Assembly (NCBI RefSeq): GCF_032854445.1
Contig: NW_027018324.1
Span: forward strand, 1-41,718
Source: Liolophura sinensis
Taxonomy: Eukaryota; Mollusca; Polyplacophora; Chitonida; Chitonidae
DNA length: 41,718 nucleotides
Direction: 5' to 3'
A program made the translations under genes and the position numbers. Positions 22,555-34,018 of this stretch are shown one piece after another. The first letter of the stretch is position 1, and every line of letters starts with the position of its first letter. Under the pieces are notes generated by a model, which was given only the letters and a program-made list of their open reading frames with translations, was not told the origin of the DNA and made no database searches.

Positions 22555-23106
22555 TATTCAACTTTTCATTATAAGTTATGTGCCCTTCGGTAGCCCAGAC
22601 GACGTCCAAATCTTTGGGCCAAGCCCATTTAACTCACCCAGCAAATGTCTTACTTCTAAGTCGAAGACAAACTCAATGTCTTTATCTACATGTAGAAAAA
22701 CCACACCATTTGTATATAAAAAAAACACAATGGTACATGATAAAGTCTGCTGTAAAAAGTACAATTGAACACTGACCCACATCAATAAGGTGCCAAAAGA
22801 TGCGCAATTGGGCCAGGCATCTCCAGCTGTTGAAAAATTGCAAATTTCCTTGGTTTCCATGGAGTAAGAGCCGTTGCTGGGCACGTGATCTTGACATCAA
22901 TGATTATTCATTTGTGGCTACAGCCAAAAGTATTGGTCGGAGAGCAACGCGGTTTGCACCATTCGATTTCTCGTCAAAAAATACGTCGGATTAGCCTCTT
23001 ACCAGCAGCATTGGAACAGTTTTTCCACTTTTGGATTTTTGCCTGGTCTTTTTGGTAATTGAAATCGGCTACATTAACTATGTACAATCGCGACTGGTCA
23101 TTACTA
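22555..23106 (+). repeat. Satellite monomer M42 (552 bp)
   Basis: GACGTCCAAATC (gain), CACAATGGTAC (gain), CATGATAAAGTCT, TTTTTGGTAATTG. Confidence 0.95.
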
Positions 23107-23656
23107 TATTCAACTTTTCATTATAAGTTATGTGCCCTTCGGTAGCCCAGACGACGTCAAATCTTTGGGCCAAGCCCATTTAACTCACCCAGCAAATGTC
23201 TTACTTCTAAGTCGAAGACAAACTCAATGTCTTTATCTACATGTAGAAAAACCACACCATTTGTATATAAAAAAAACACAAGGTACTTGATACAGTCCGC
23301 TGTAAAAAGTACAATTGAACACTGACCCACATCAATAAGGTGCCAAAAGATGCGCAATTGGGCCAGGCATCTCCAGCTGTTGAAAAATTGCAAATTTCCT
23401 TGGTTTCCATGGAGTAAGAGCCGCTGCTGGGCACGTAATCTTGACATCAATAATTATTCATTTGTGGCTACAGCCAAAAGTATTGGTCGGAGAGCAACGC
23501 GGTTTGCATCATTCGATTTCTCGTCAAAAAATACGTCGGATTAGCCTCTTACCAGCAGCATTGGAACAGTTTTTCCACTTTTGGATTTTTGCCTGGTATT
23601 TTTTCTAATTGAAATCGGCTACATTAACTATGCACAATCGCGACTGGTCATTACTA
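23107..23656 (+). repeat. Satellite monomer M43
   Basis: Same private set as M41 but without its indels. Confidence 0.95.
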
Positions 23657-24205
23657 TATTCAACTTTTCATTATAAGTTATGTCCCCTGCGGTAGCCCAG
23701 ACGACGTCAAATCTTTGGGCCAAGCCCATTTAACTCACCCAGCAAATGTCTTACTTCTAAGTCGAAGACAAACTCAATGTCTTTATCTACATGTAGAAAA
23801 ACCACACCATTTGTATATAAAAAAAACACAAGGTACTTGATACAGTCCGCTGTAAAAAGTACAATTGAACACTGACCCACATCAATAAGGTGCCAAAAGA
23901 TGCGCAATTGGGCCAGGCATCTCCAGCTGTTGTAAAATTGCAAATTTCCTTGGTTTCCATGGAGTAAGAGCCGTTGCTGGGCACGTGATCTTGACATCAA
24001 TGATTATTCATTTGTGGCTACAGCCAAAAGTATTGGTCGGAGAGCAACGCGGTTTGCACCATTCGATTTCTCGTCAAAAATACGTCGGATTAGCCTCTTA
24101 CCAGCAGCATTGGAACAGTTTTTCCACTTTTGGATTTTTGCCTGGTATTTTTTCTAATTGAAATCGGCTACATTAACTATGTACAATCGCGACTGGTCAT
24201 TAGTA
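23657..24205 (+). repeat. Satellite monomer M44 (549 bp)
   Basis: ATGTCCCCTGCGG, TTGTAAAATTG, one A lost before TACGTCGG, GGTATTTTTTCTAA, TCATTAGTAT. Confidence 0.95.
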
Positions 24206-24755
24206 TATTCAACTTTTCATTATAAGTTATGTGCCCTTCGGTAGCCCAGACGACGTCAAATCTTTGGGCCAAGCCCATTTAACTCACCCAGCAAATGTCT
24301 TACTTCTAAGTCGAAGACAAACTCAATGTCTTTATCTACATGTAGAAAAACCACACCATTTGTATATAAAAAAAACACAAGGTACTTGATACAGTCCGCT
24401 GTAAAAAGTACAATTGAACACTGACCCACATCAATAAGGTGCCAAAAGATGCGCAATTGGGCCAGGCATCCCCAGCTGTTGAAAAATTGCAAATTTCCTT
24501 GGTTTCCATGGAGTAAGAGCCGTTGCTGGGCACGCGATCTTGACATCAATGATTATTCATTTGTGGCTACAGCCAAAAGTATTGGTCGGAGAGCAACGCG
24601 GTTTGCACCATTCGATTTCTCGTCAAAAAATACGTCGGATTAGCCTCTTACCAGCAGCATTGGAACAGTTTTTCTACTTTTGGATTTGTACCTGGTCTTT
24701 TTGCTAATTGAAATCGGCTACATTAACTATGTACAATCGCGACTGGTCATTACTA
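24206..24755 (+). repeat. Satellite monomer M45
   Basis: C266, CGA, T470, GGATTTGTACCTGG; same as M47. Confidence 0.95.
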
Positions 24756-25305
24756 TATTCAACTTTTCATTATAAGTTATGTGCCCTTCGGTAGCCCAGA
24801 CGACGTCAAATCTTTGGGCCAAGCCCATTTAACTCACCCAGCAGTTGTCTTACTTCTAAGTCGAAGACAAACTCAATGTCTTTATCTACATGTAGAAAAA
24901 CCACACCATTTGTATATAAAAAAAACACAAGGTACTTGATACAGTCCGTTGTAAAAAGTACAATTGAACACTGACCCACATCAATAAGGTGCCAAAAGAT
25001 GCGCAATTGGGCCAGGCATCTCCAGCTGTTGAAAAATTGCAAATTTCCTTGGTTTCCATGGAGTAAGAGCCGTTGCTGGGCACGTGATCTTGACATCAAT
25101 GATTATTCATTTGTGGCTACAGCCAAAAGTATTGGTCGGAGAGCAACGCGGTTTGCACCATTCGATTTCTCGTCAAAAAATACGTCGGATTAGCCTCTTA
25201 CCAGCAGCATTGGAACAGTTTTTCCACTTTTGGATTTTTGCCTGGTATTTTTTCTAATTGAAATCGGCTACATTAACTATGTACAATCGCGACTGGTCAT
25301 TAGTA
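24756..25305 (+). repeat. Satellite monomer M46
   Basis: GT89, CCGTTGTAAAAAG, GGTATTTTTTCTAA, TCATTAGTAT. Confidence 0.95.
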
Positions 25306-25855
25306 TATTCAACTTTTCATTATAAGTTATGTGCCCTTCGGTAGCCCAGACGACGTCAAATCTTTGGGCCAAGCCCATTTAACTCACCCAGCAAATGTCT
25401 TACTTCTAAGTCGAAGACAAACTCAATGTCTTTATCTACATGTAGAAAAACCACACCATTTGTATATAAAAAAAACACAAGGTACTTGATACAGTCCGCT
25501 GTAAAAAGTACAATTGAACACTGACCCACATCAATAAGGTGCCAAAAGATGCGCAATTGGGCCAGGCATCCCCAGCTGTTGAAAAATTGCAAATTTCCTT
25601 GGTTTCCATGGAGTAAGAGCCGTTGCTGGGCACGCGATCTTGACATCAATGATTATTCATTTGTGGCTACAGCCAAAAGTATTGGTCGGAGAGCAACGCG
25701 GTTTGCACCATTCGATTTCTCGTCAAAAAATACGTCGGATTAGCCTCTTACCAGCAGCATTGGAACAGTTTTTCTACTTTTGGATTTGTACCTGGTCTTT
25801 TTGCTAATTGAAATCGGCTACATTAACTATGTACAATCGCGACTGGTCATTACTA
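25306..25855 (+). repeat. Satellite monomer M47
   Basis: Same variant set as M45. Confidence 0.95.
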
Positions 25856-26406
25856 TATTCAACTTTTCATTATAAGTTATGTGCCCTTCGGTAGCCCAGA
25901 CGACGTCAAATCTTTGGGCCAAGCCCATTTAACTCACCCAGCAGTTGTCTTACTTCTAAGTCGAAGACAAACTCAATGTCTTTATCTACATGTAGAAAAA
26001 ACCACACCATTTGTATATAAAAAAAACACAAGGTACTTGATACAGTCCGTTGTAAAAAGTACAATTGAACACTGACCCACATCAATAAGGTGCCAAAAGA
26101 TGCGCAATTGGGCCAGGCATCCCCAGCTGTTGAAAAATTGCAAATTTCCTTGGTTTCCATGGAGTAAGAGCCGTTGCTGGGCACGCGATCTTGACATCAA
26201 TGATTATTCATTTGTGGCTACAGCCAAAAGTATTGGTCGGAGAGCAACGCGGTTTGCACCATTCGATTTCTCGTCAAAAAATACGTCGGATTAGCCTCTT
26301 ACCAGCAGCATTGGAACAGTTTTTCTACTTTCGGATTTTTACCTGGTCTTTTTGCTAATTGAAATCGGCTACATTAACTATGTACAATCGCGACTGGTCA
26401 TTACTA
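25856..26406 (+). repeat. Satellite monomer M48 (551 bp, mosaic)
   Basis: 5' half like M46 (GT89, CCGTTG) with one A gained after the palindrome; 3' half like M45/M47 (C266, CGA, T470, ACCTGG). Private CTTTCGGATT. Confidence 0.95.
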
Positions 26407-26955
26407 TATTCAACTTTTCATTATAAGTTATGTGCCCTTCGGTAGCCCAGACGACGTCAAATCTTTGGGCAAAGCCCATTTAACTCACCCAGCAGTTGTC
26501 TTACTTCTAAGTCGAAGACAAACTCAATGTCTTTATCTACATGTAGAAAAACCACACCATTTGTATATAAAAAAACACAAGGTACTTGATACAGTCCGCT
26601 GTAAAAAGTACAATTGAACACTGACCCACATCAATAAGGTGCCAAAAGATGCGCAATTGGGCCAGGCATCTCCAGCTGTTGAAAAATTGCAAATTTCCTT
26701 GGTTTCCATGGAGTAAGAGCCGTTGCTGGGCACGTGATCTTGACATCAATGATTATTCATTTGTGGCTACAGCCAAAAGTATTGGTCGGAGAGCAACGCG
26801 GTTTGCACCATTCGATTTCTCGTCAAAAAATACGTCGGATTAGCCTCTTACCAGCAGCATTGGAACAGTTTTTCCACTTTTGGATTTTTGCCTGGTATTT
26901 TTTCTAATTGAAATCGGCTACATTAACTATGTACAATCGCGACTGGTCATTACTA
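26407..26955 (+). repeat. Satellite monomer M49 (549 bp)
   Basis: A65, GT89, A7 run, GGTATTTTTTCTAA. Confidence 0.95.
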
Positions 26956-27505
26956 TATTCAACTTTTCATTATAAGTTATGTGCCCTTCGGTAGCCCAGA
27001 CGACGTCAAATCTTTGGGCCAAGCCCATTTAACTCACCCAGCAAATGTCTTACTTCTAAGTCGAAGACAAACTCAATGTCTTTATCTACATGTAGAAAAA
27101 CCACACCATTTGTATATAAAAAAAACACAAGGTACTTGATACAGTCCGCTGTAAAAAGTACAATTAAACACTGACCCACATCAATAAGGTGCCAAAAGAT
27201 GCGCAATTGGGCCAGGCATCTCCAGCTGTTGAAAAATTGCAAATTTCCTTGGTTTCCATGGAGTAAGAGCCGTTGCTGGGCACGTGATCTTGACATCAAT
27301 GATTATTCATTTGTGGCTACAGCCAAAAGTATTGGTCGGAGAGCAACGCGGTTTGCACCATTCGATTTCTCGTCAAAAAATACGTCGGATTAGCCTCTTA
27401 CCAGCAGCATTGGAACAGTTTTTCCACTTTTGGATTTTTGCCTGGTATTTTTTCTAATTGAAATCGGCTACATTAACTATGTACAATCGCGACTGGTCAT
27501 TAGTA
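26956..27505 (+). repeat. Satellite monomer M50
   Basis: CAATTAAACAC (shared only with M14), GGTATTTTTTCTAA, TCATTAGTAT. Confidence 0.95.
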
Positions 27506-28055
27506 TATTCAACTTTTCATTATAAGTTATGTGCCCTTCGGTAGCCCAGACGACGTCAAATCTTTGGGCCAAGCCCATTTAACTCACCCAGCAAATGTCT
27601 TACTTCTAAGTCGAAGACAAACTCAATGTCTTTATCTACATGTAGAAAAACCACACCATTTGTATATAAAAAAAACACAAGGTACTTGATACAGTCCGCT
27701 GTAAAAAGTACAATTGAACACTGACCCACATCAATAAGGTGCCAAAAGATGCGCAATTGGGCCAGGCATCCCCAGCTGTTGAAAAATTGCAAATTTCCTT
27801 GGTTTCCATGGAGTAAGAGCCGTTGCTGGGCACGCCATCTTGACATCAATGATTATTCGTTTGTGGCTACAGCCAAAAGTATTGGTCGGAGAGCAACGCG
27901 GTTTGCACCATTCGATTTCTCGTCAAAAAATACGTCGGATTAGCCTCTTACCAGCAGCATTGGAACAGTTTTTCTACTTTTGGATTTTTACCTGGTCTTT
28001 TTGCTAATTGAAATCGGCTACATTAACTATGTACAATCGCGACTGGTCATTACTA
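27506..28055 (+). repeat. Satellite monomer M51
   Basis: C266, CACGCCATC, ATTCGTTTG, T470, ACCTGG. Confidence 0.95.
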
Positions 28056-28605
28056 TATTCAACTTTTCATTATAAGTTATGTGCCCTTCGGTAGCCCAGA
28101 CGACGTCAAATCTTTGGGCCAAGCCCATTTAACTCACCCAGCAGTTGTCTTACTTCTAAGTCGAAGACAAACTCAATGTCTTTATCTACATGTAGAAAAA
28201 CCACACCATTTGTATATAAAAAAAACACAAGGTACTTGATACAGTCCGCTGTAAAAAGTACAATTGAACACTGACCCACATCAATAAGGTGCCAAAAGAT
28301 GCGCAATTGGGCCAGGCATCTCCAGCTGTTGAAAAATTGCAAATTTCCTTGGTTTCCATGGAGTAAAAGCCGTTGCTGGGCACGTGATCTTGACATCAAT
28401 GATTATTCATTTGTGGCTACAGCCAAAAGTATTGGTCGGAGAGCAATGCGGTTTGCACCATTCGATTTCTCGTCAAAAAATACGTCGGATTAGCCTCTTA
28501 CCAGCAGCATTGGAACAGTTTTTCCACTTTTGGATTTTTGCCTGGTATTTTTTCTAATTGAAATCGGCTACATTAACTATGTACAATCGCGACTGGTCAT
28601 TACTA
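28056..28605 (+). repeat. Satellite monomer M52
   Basis: GT89, GTAAAAGCC, GCAATGCGG, GGTATTTTTTCTAA. Confidence 0.95.
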
Positions 28606-29156
28606 TATTCAACTTTTCATTATAAGTTATGTGCCCTTCGGTAGCCCAGACGACGTCAAATCTTTGGGCCAAGCCCATTTAACTCACCCAGCAAATGTCT
28701 TACTTCTAAGTCGAAGACAAACTCAATGTCTTTATCTACATGTAGAAAAACCACACCATTTGTATATAAAAAAAAACACAAGGTACTTGATACAGTCCGC
28801 TGTAAAAAGTACAATTGAACACTGACCCACATCAATAAGGTGCCAAAAGATGCGCAATTGGGCCAGGCATCTCCAGCTGTTGAAAAATTGCAAATTTCCT
28901 TGGTTTCCATGGAGTAAGAGCCGTTGCTGGGCACGCGGTCTTGACATCAATGATTATTCATTTGTGGCTACAGCCAAAAGTATTGGTCGGAGAGCAACGC
29001 GGTTTGCAGCATTCGATTTCTCGTCAAAAAATACGTCGGATTAGCCTCTTACCAGCAGCATTGGAACAGTTTTTCTACTTTTGGATTTTTGCCTGGTCTT
29101 TTTGCTAATTGAAATCAGCTACATTAACTATGTACAATCGCGACTGGTCATTACTA
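28606..29156 (+). repeat. Satellite monomer M53
   Basis: A9 run, CGG, TTGCAGCATT, T470, ATCAGCTAC. Confidence 0.95.
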
Positions 29157-29706
29157 TATTCAACTTTTCATTATAAGTTATGTGCCCTTCGGTAGCCCAG
29201 ACGACGTCAAATCTTTGGCCAAAGCCCATTTAACTCACCCAGCAGTTGTCTTACTTTTAAGTCGAAGACAAACTCAATGTCTTTATCTACATGTAGAAAA
29301 ACCACACCATTTGTATATAAAAAAAACACAAGGTACTTGATACAGTCCGCTGTAAAAAGTACAATTGAACACTGACCCACATCAATAAGGTGCCAAAAGA
29401 TGCGCAATTGGGCCAGGCATCTCCAGCTGTTGAAAAATTGCAAATTTCCTTGGTTTCCATGGAGTAAGAGCCGTTGCTGGGCACGTGATCTTGACATCAA
29501 TGATTATTCATTTGTGGCTACAGCCAAAAGTATTGGTCGGAGAGCAACGCGGTTTGCACCATTCGATTTCTCGTCAAAAAATACGTCGGATTAGCCTCTT
29601 ACCAGCAGCATGGGAATAGTTTTTCCACTTTTGGATTTTTATCAGGTCTTTTTGCTAATTGAAATCGGCTACATTAACTATGTACAATCGCGACTGGTCA
29701 TTACTA
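29157..29706 (+). repeat. Satellite monomer M54
   Basis: TTTGGCCAAAG, GT89, CTTTTAAG, TGGGAATAG, ATCAGGTC. Confidence 0.95.
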
Positions 29707-30256
29707 TATTCAACTTTTCATTATAAGTTATGTGGCCTTCGGTAGCCCAGACCACGTCAAATCTTTGGGCCAAGCCCATTTAACTCATCCAGCAGTTGTC
29801 TTACTTCTAAGTCGAAGACAAACTCAATGTCTTTGTCTACATGTAGAAAAACCACACCATTTGTATATAAAAAAAACACAAGGTACTTGATACAGTCCGC
29901 TGTAAAAAGTACAATTGAACACTGACCCACATCAATAAGGTGCCAAAAGATGCGCAATTGGGCCAGGCATCTCCAGCTGTTGAAAAATTGCAAATTTCCT
30001 TGGTTTCCATGGAGTAAGAGCCGTTGCTGGGCACGTGATCTTGACATCAATGATTATTCATTTGTGGCTACAGCCAAAAGTATTGGTCGGAGAGCAACGC
30101 GGTTTGCACCATTCGATTTCTCGTCAAAACATACGTCGGATTAGCCTCTTACCAGCAGCATTGGAACAGTTTTTCCACTTTTGGATTTTTGCCTGGTATT
30201 TTTTCTAGTTGAAATCGGCTACATTAACTATGTACAATCGCGACTGGTCATTACTA
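29707..30256 (+). repeat. Satellite monomer M55
   Basis: G29, ACCACGTC (loses GACGTC), T82, GT89, TTTGTCTAC, C424, GGTATTTTTTCTAGTTG. Confidence 0.95.
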
Positions 30257-30806
30257 TATTCAACTTTTCATTATAAGTTATGTGGCCTTCGGTAGCCCAG
30301 ACGACGTCAAATCTTTGGGCCAAGCCCATTTACCTCACCCAGCAAATGTCTTACTTCTAAGTCGAAGACAAACTCAATGTCTTTATCTACATGTAGAAAA
30401 ACCACACCATTTGTATATAAAAAAAACACAAGGTACTTGATACAGTCCGCTGTAAAAAGTACAATTGAACACTGACCCACATCAATAAGGTGCCACAAGA
30501 TGCGCAATTGGGCCAGGCATCTCCAGCTGTTGAAAAATTGCAAATTTCCTTGGTTTCCATGGACTAAGAGCCGTTGCTGGGCACGTGATCTTGACATCAA
30601 TGATTATTCATTTGTGGCTACAGCCAAAAGTATTGGTCGGAGAGCAACGCGGTTTGCACCATTCGATTTCTCGTCAAAAAATACGTCGGATTAGCCTCTT
30701 ACCAGCAGCATTGGAACAGTTTTTCCACTTTTGGATTTTTGCCAGGTCTTTTTGCTAATTGAAATCGGCTACATTAACTATGTACAATCGCGACTGGTCA
30801 TTACTA
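30257..30806 (+). repeat. Satellite monomer M56
   Basis: G29, TTTACCTC, CCACAAGATG, GGACTAAG, GCCAGGTC. Confidence 0.95.
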
Positions 30807-31356
30807 TATTCAACTTTTCATTATAAGTTATGTGGCCTTCGGTAGCCCAGACGACGTCAAATCTTTGGGCCAAGCCCATTTAACTCACCCAGCAAATGTC
30901 TTACTTCTAAGTCGAAGACAAACTCAATGTCTTTATCTACATGTAGAAAAACCACACCATTTGTATATAAAAAAAACACAAGGTACTTGATACAGTCCGC
31001 TGTAAAAAGGACAATTGAACACTGACCCACATCAATAAGGTGCCAAAAGATACGCAATTGGGCCAGGCATCTCCAGCTGTTGAAAAATTGCAAATTTCCT
31101 TGGTTTCCATGGAGTAAGAGCCGTTGCTGGGCACGCGGTCTTGACATCAATGATTATTCATTTGTGGCTACAGCCAAAAGTATTGGTCGGAGAGCAACGC
31201 GGTTTGCACCATTCGATTTCTCGTCAAAAAATACGTCGGATTAGCCTCTTACCAGCAGCATTGGAACAGTTTTTCTACTTTTGGATTTTTGCCTGGTCTT
31301 TTTGCTAATTGAAATCAGCTACATTAACTATGTACAATCGCGACTGGTCATTACTA
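30807..31356 (+). repeat. Satellite monomer M57
   Basis: G29, GGACAATTG, GATACGC, CGG, T470, ATCAGCTAC. Confidence 0.95.
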
Positions 31357-31906
31357 TATTCAACTTTTCATTATAAGTTATGTGCCCTTCGGTAGCCCAG
31401 ACGACGTCAAATCTTTGGCCAAAGCCCATTTAACTCACCCAGCAGTTGTCTTACTTTTAAGTCGAAGACAAACTCAATGTCTTTATCTACATGTAGAAAA
31501 ACCACACCATTTGTATATAAAAAAAACACAAGGTACTTGATACAGTCCGCTGTAAAAAGTACAATTGAACACTGACCCACATCAATAAGGTGCCAAAAGA
31601 TGCGCAATTGGGCCAGGCATCTCCAGCTGTTGAAAAATTACAAATTTCCTTGGTTTCCATGGAGTAAGAGCCGTTGCTGGGCACGTGATCTTGACATCAA
31701 TGATTATTCATTTGTGGCTACAGCCAAAAGTATTGGTCGGAGAGCAACGCGGTTTGCACCATTCGATTTCTCGTCAAAAAATACGTCGGATTAGCCTCTT
31801 ACCAGCAGCATTGGAATAGTTTTTCCACTTTTGGATTTTTATCAGGTCTTTTTGCTAATTGAAATCGGCTACATTAACTATGTACAATCGCGACTGGTCA
31901 TTACTA
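31357..31906 (+). repeat. Satellite monomer M58
   Basis: As M54, but TTACAAAT and TTGGAATAG. Confidence 0.95.
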
Positions 31907-32456
31907 TATTCAACTTTTCATTATAAGTTATGTGGCCTTCGGTAGCCCAGACCACGTCAAATCTTTGGGCCAAGCCCATTTAACTCATCCAGCAGTTGTC
32001 TTACTTCTAAGTCGAAGACAAACTCAATGTCTTTGTCTACATGTAGAAAAACCACACCATTTGTATATAAAAAAAACACAAGGTACTTGATACAGTCCGC
32101 TGTAAAAAGTACAATTGAACACTGACCCACATCAATAAGGTGCCAAAAGATGCGCAATTGGGCCAGGCATCTCCAGCTGTTGAAAAATTGCAAATTTCCT
32201 TGGTTTCCATGGAGTAAGAGCCGTTGCTGGGCACGTGATCTTGACATCAATGATTATTCATTTGTGGCTACAGCCAAAAGTATTGGTCGGAGAGCAACGC
32301 GGTTTGCACCATTCGATTTCTCGTCAAAACATACGTCGGATTAGCCTCTTACCAGCAGCATTGGAACAGTTTTTCCACTTTTGGATTTTTGCCTGGTATT
32401 TTTTCTAGTTGAAATCGGCTACATTAACTATGTACAATCGCGACTGGTCATTACTA
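31907..32456 (+). repeat. Satellite monomer M59
   Basis: Same as M55 by eye. Confidence 0.95.
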
Positions 32457-33006
32457 TATTCAACTTTTCATTATAAGTTATGTGGCCTTCGGTAGCCCAG
32501 ACGACGTCAAATCTTTGGGCCAAGCCCATTTACCTCACCCAGCAAATGTCTTACTTCTAAGTCGAAGACAAACTCAATGTCTTTATCTACATGTAGAAAA
32601 ACCACACCATTTGTATATAAAAAAAACACAAGGTACTTGATACAGTCCGCTGTAAAAAGTACAATTGAACACTGACCCACATCAATAAGGTGCCACAAGA
32701 TGCGCAATTGGGCCAGGCATCTCCAGCTGTTGAAAAATTGCAAATTTCCTTGGTTTCCATGGACTAAGAGCCGTTGCTGGGCACGTGATCTTGACATCAA
32801 TGATTATTCATTTGTGGCTACAGCCAAAAGTATTGGTCGGAGAGCAACGCGGTTTGCACCATTCGATTTCTCGTCAAAAAATACGTCGGATTAGCCTCTT
32901 ACCAGCAGCATTGGAACAGTTTTTCCACTTTTGGATTTTTGCCAGGTCTTTTTGCTAATTGAAATCGGCTACATTAACTATGTACAATCGCGACTGGTCA
33001 TTACTA
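32457..33006 (+). repeat. Satellite monomer M60
   Basis: Same as M56 by eye. Confidence 0.95.
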
Positions 33007-33546
33007 TATTCAACTTTTCATTATAAGTTATGTGGCCTTCGGTAGCCCAGACGACGTCAAATCTTTGGGCCAAGCCCATTTAACTCACCCAGCAAATGTC
33101 TTACTTCTAAGTCGAAGACAAACTCAATGTCTTTATCTACATGTAGAAAAACCACACCATTTGTATATAAAAAAAACACAAGGTACTTGATACAGTCCGC
33201 TGTAAAAAGGACAATTGAACACTGACCCACATCAATAAGGTGCCAAAAGATACGCAATTGGGCCAGGCATCTCCAGCTGTTGAAAAATTGCAAATTTCCT
33301 TGGTTTCCATGGAGTAAGAGCCGTTGCTGGGCACGTGATCTTGACATCAATGATTATTCATTTGTGGCTACAGCCAAAAGTATTGGTCGGAGAGCAACGC
33401 GGTTTGCACCATTCGATTTCTCGTCAAAACATACGTCGGATTAGCCTCTTACCAGCAGCATTGGAACAGTTTTTCCACTTTTGGATTTTTGCCTGGTATT
33501 TTTTCTAGTTGAAATCGGCTACATTAACTATGTACAATCGCGACTG
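33007..33546 (+). repeat. Satellite monomer M61 (540 bp, mosaic, 3' end deleted)
   Basis: 5' part as M57 (G29, GGACAATTG, GATACGC); 3' part as M55 (C424, GGTATTTTTTCTAGTTG). The last 10 bp are lost in the deletion. Confidence 0.95.
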
Positions 33547-33552
33547 TCACCC
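33541..33552. other. 88-bp deletion junction between M61 and M62
   Basis: The sequence passes from CGCGACTG (p533-540) straight into TCACCCAGC (from p79), losing p541-550 of M61 and p1-78 of M62, including GACGTC and the hairpin. Unit spacing confirms it: the next unit starts 88 bp early. TCA occurs on both sides of the break (GGTCATT and ACTCACC), suggesting short-homology joining with one extra G lost. Confidence 0.93.
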
Positions 33553-34018
33553 AGCAAATGTCTTACTTCTAAGTCGAAGACAAACTCAATGTCTTTATCT
33601 ACATGTAGAAAAACCACACCATTTGTATATAAAAAAAACACAAGGTACTTGATACAGTCCGCTGTAAAAAGTACAATTGAACACTGACCCACATCAATAA
33701 GGTGCCACAAGATGCGCAATTGGGCCAGGCATCTCCAGCTGTTGAAAAATTGCAAATTTCCTTGGTTTCCATGGAGTAAGAGCCGTTGCTGGGCACGTGA
33801 TCTTGACATCAATGATTATTCATTTGTGGCTACAGCCAAAAGTATTGGTCGGAGAGCAACGCGGTTTGCACCATTCGATTTCTCGTCAAAAAATACGTCG
33901 GATTAGCCTCTTACCAGCAGCATTGGAACAGTTTTTCCACTTTTGGATTTTTGCCAGGTCTTTTTGCTAATTGAAATCGGCTACATTAACTATGTACAAT
34001 CGCGACTGGTCATTACTA
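33547..34018 (+). repeat. Satellite monomer M62 (472 bp, first 78 bp deleted)
   Basis: CCACAAGATG and GCCAGGTC, as in M56/M60 but with GGAGTAAG. Confidence 0.95.

Larger units (their letters stand above)
22006..23656. repeat. Dimer duplication M41-M42 / M43
   Basis: M41 and M43 share CCGCTGCTGG, CACGTAATC, AATAATTATT, TTTGCATCATT and TATGCACAATC, a set seen in no other unit. Each is preceded by a unit ending in TTTTTGGTAATTG (M40, M42), so the copied segment is about 1.1 kb. M41 differs by loss of a CAG triplet (ACCAGCATTGG) and one extra T in its T-run. Confidence 0.85.
24100..26080. repeat. Dimer duplication M45-M46 / M47-M48
   Basis: M45 and M47 share GGATTTGTACCTGG (24684, 25784), C266 and CGA. 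M46 and the 5' half of M48 share GT89 and CCGTTGTAAAAAG. The segment starts in the 3' end of M44, with TCATTAGTAT at 24199 and 25299. M48 leaves the pattern in its second half. Confidence 0.85.
21454..28605. repeat. Zone E: M40-M52, tandem 1.1-kb dimers
   Basis: M41 and M43 share a private set of changes two units apart, and M45-M46 and M47-M48 form a second duplicated dimer. Alternation of C266/T470/ACCTGG units with GT89/GGTATTTTTTC units continues in M51-M52. Five unit ends in the array read TCATTAGTAT in place of TCATTACTAT; three are in this zone (M44, M46, M50). Confidence 0.7.
28930..31130. repeat. Tetramer duplication, copy 1
   Basis: Runs from the 3' part of M53 through M54, M55, M56 and the 5' part of M57. 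Rare markers in order: CGG and ATCAGCTAC (M53), TTTGGCCAAAG and ATCAGGTC (M54), ACCACG, TTTGTCTAC and C424 (M55), TTTACCTC, CCACAAG and GGACTAAG (M56), GGACAATTG and GATACGC (M57). The same order recurs 2200 bp later. Edges are approximate, set by where shared variants stop. Confidence 0.88.
31131..33335. repeat. Tetramer duplication, copy 2
   Basis: Second copy, from the 3' part of M57 through M58-M60 into M61. By eye I see about three single-base differences from copy 1 over 2.2 kb: CAGC versus CACC after TTTG at about 29008/31208, TGGGAATAG versus TTGGAATAG at about 29611/31811, and TTGCAAAT versus TTACAAAT at about 29440/31640. Copies this alike indicate a very recent duplication. Similarity ends in M61, whose 3' half is of the M55 type. 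Confidence 0.88.
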
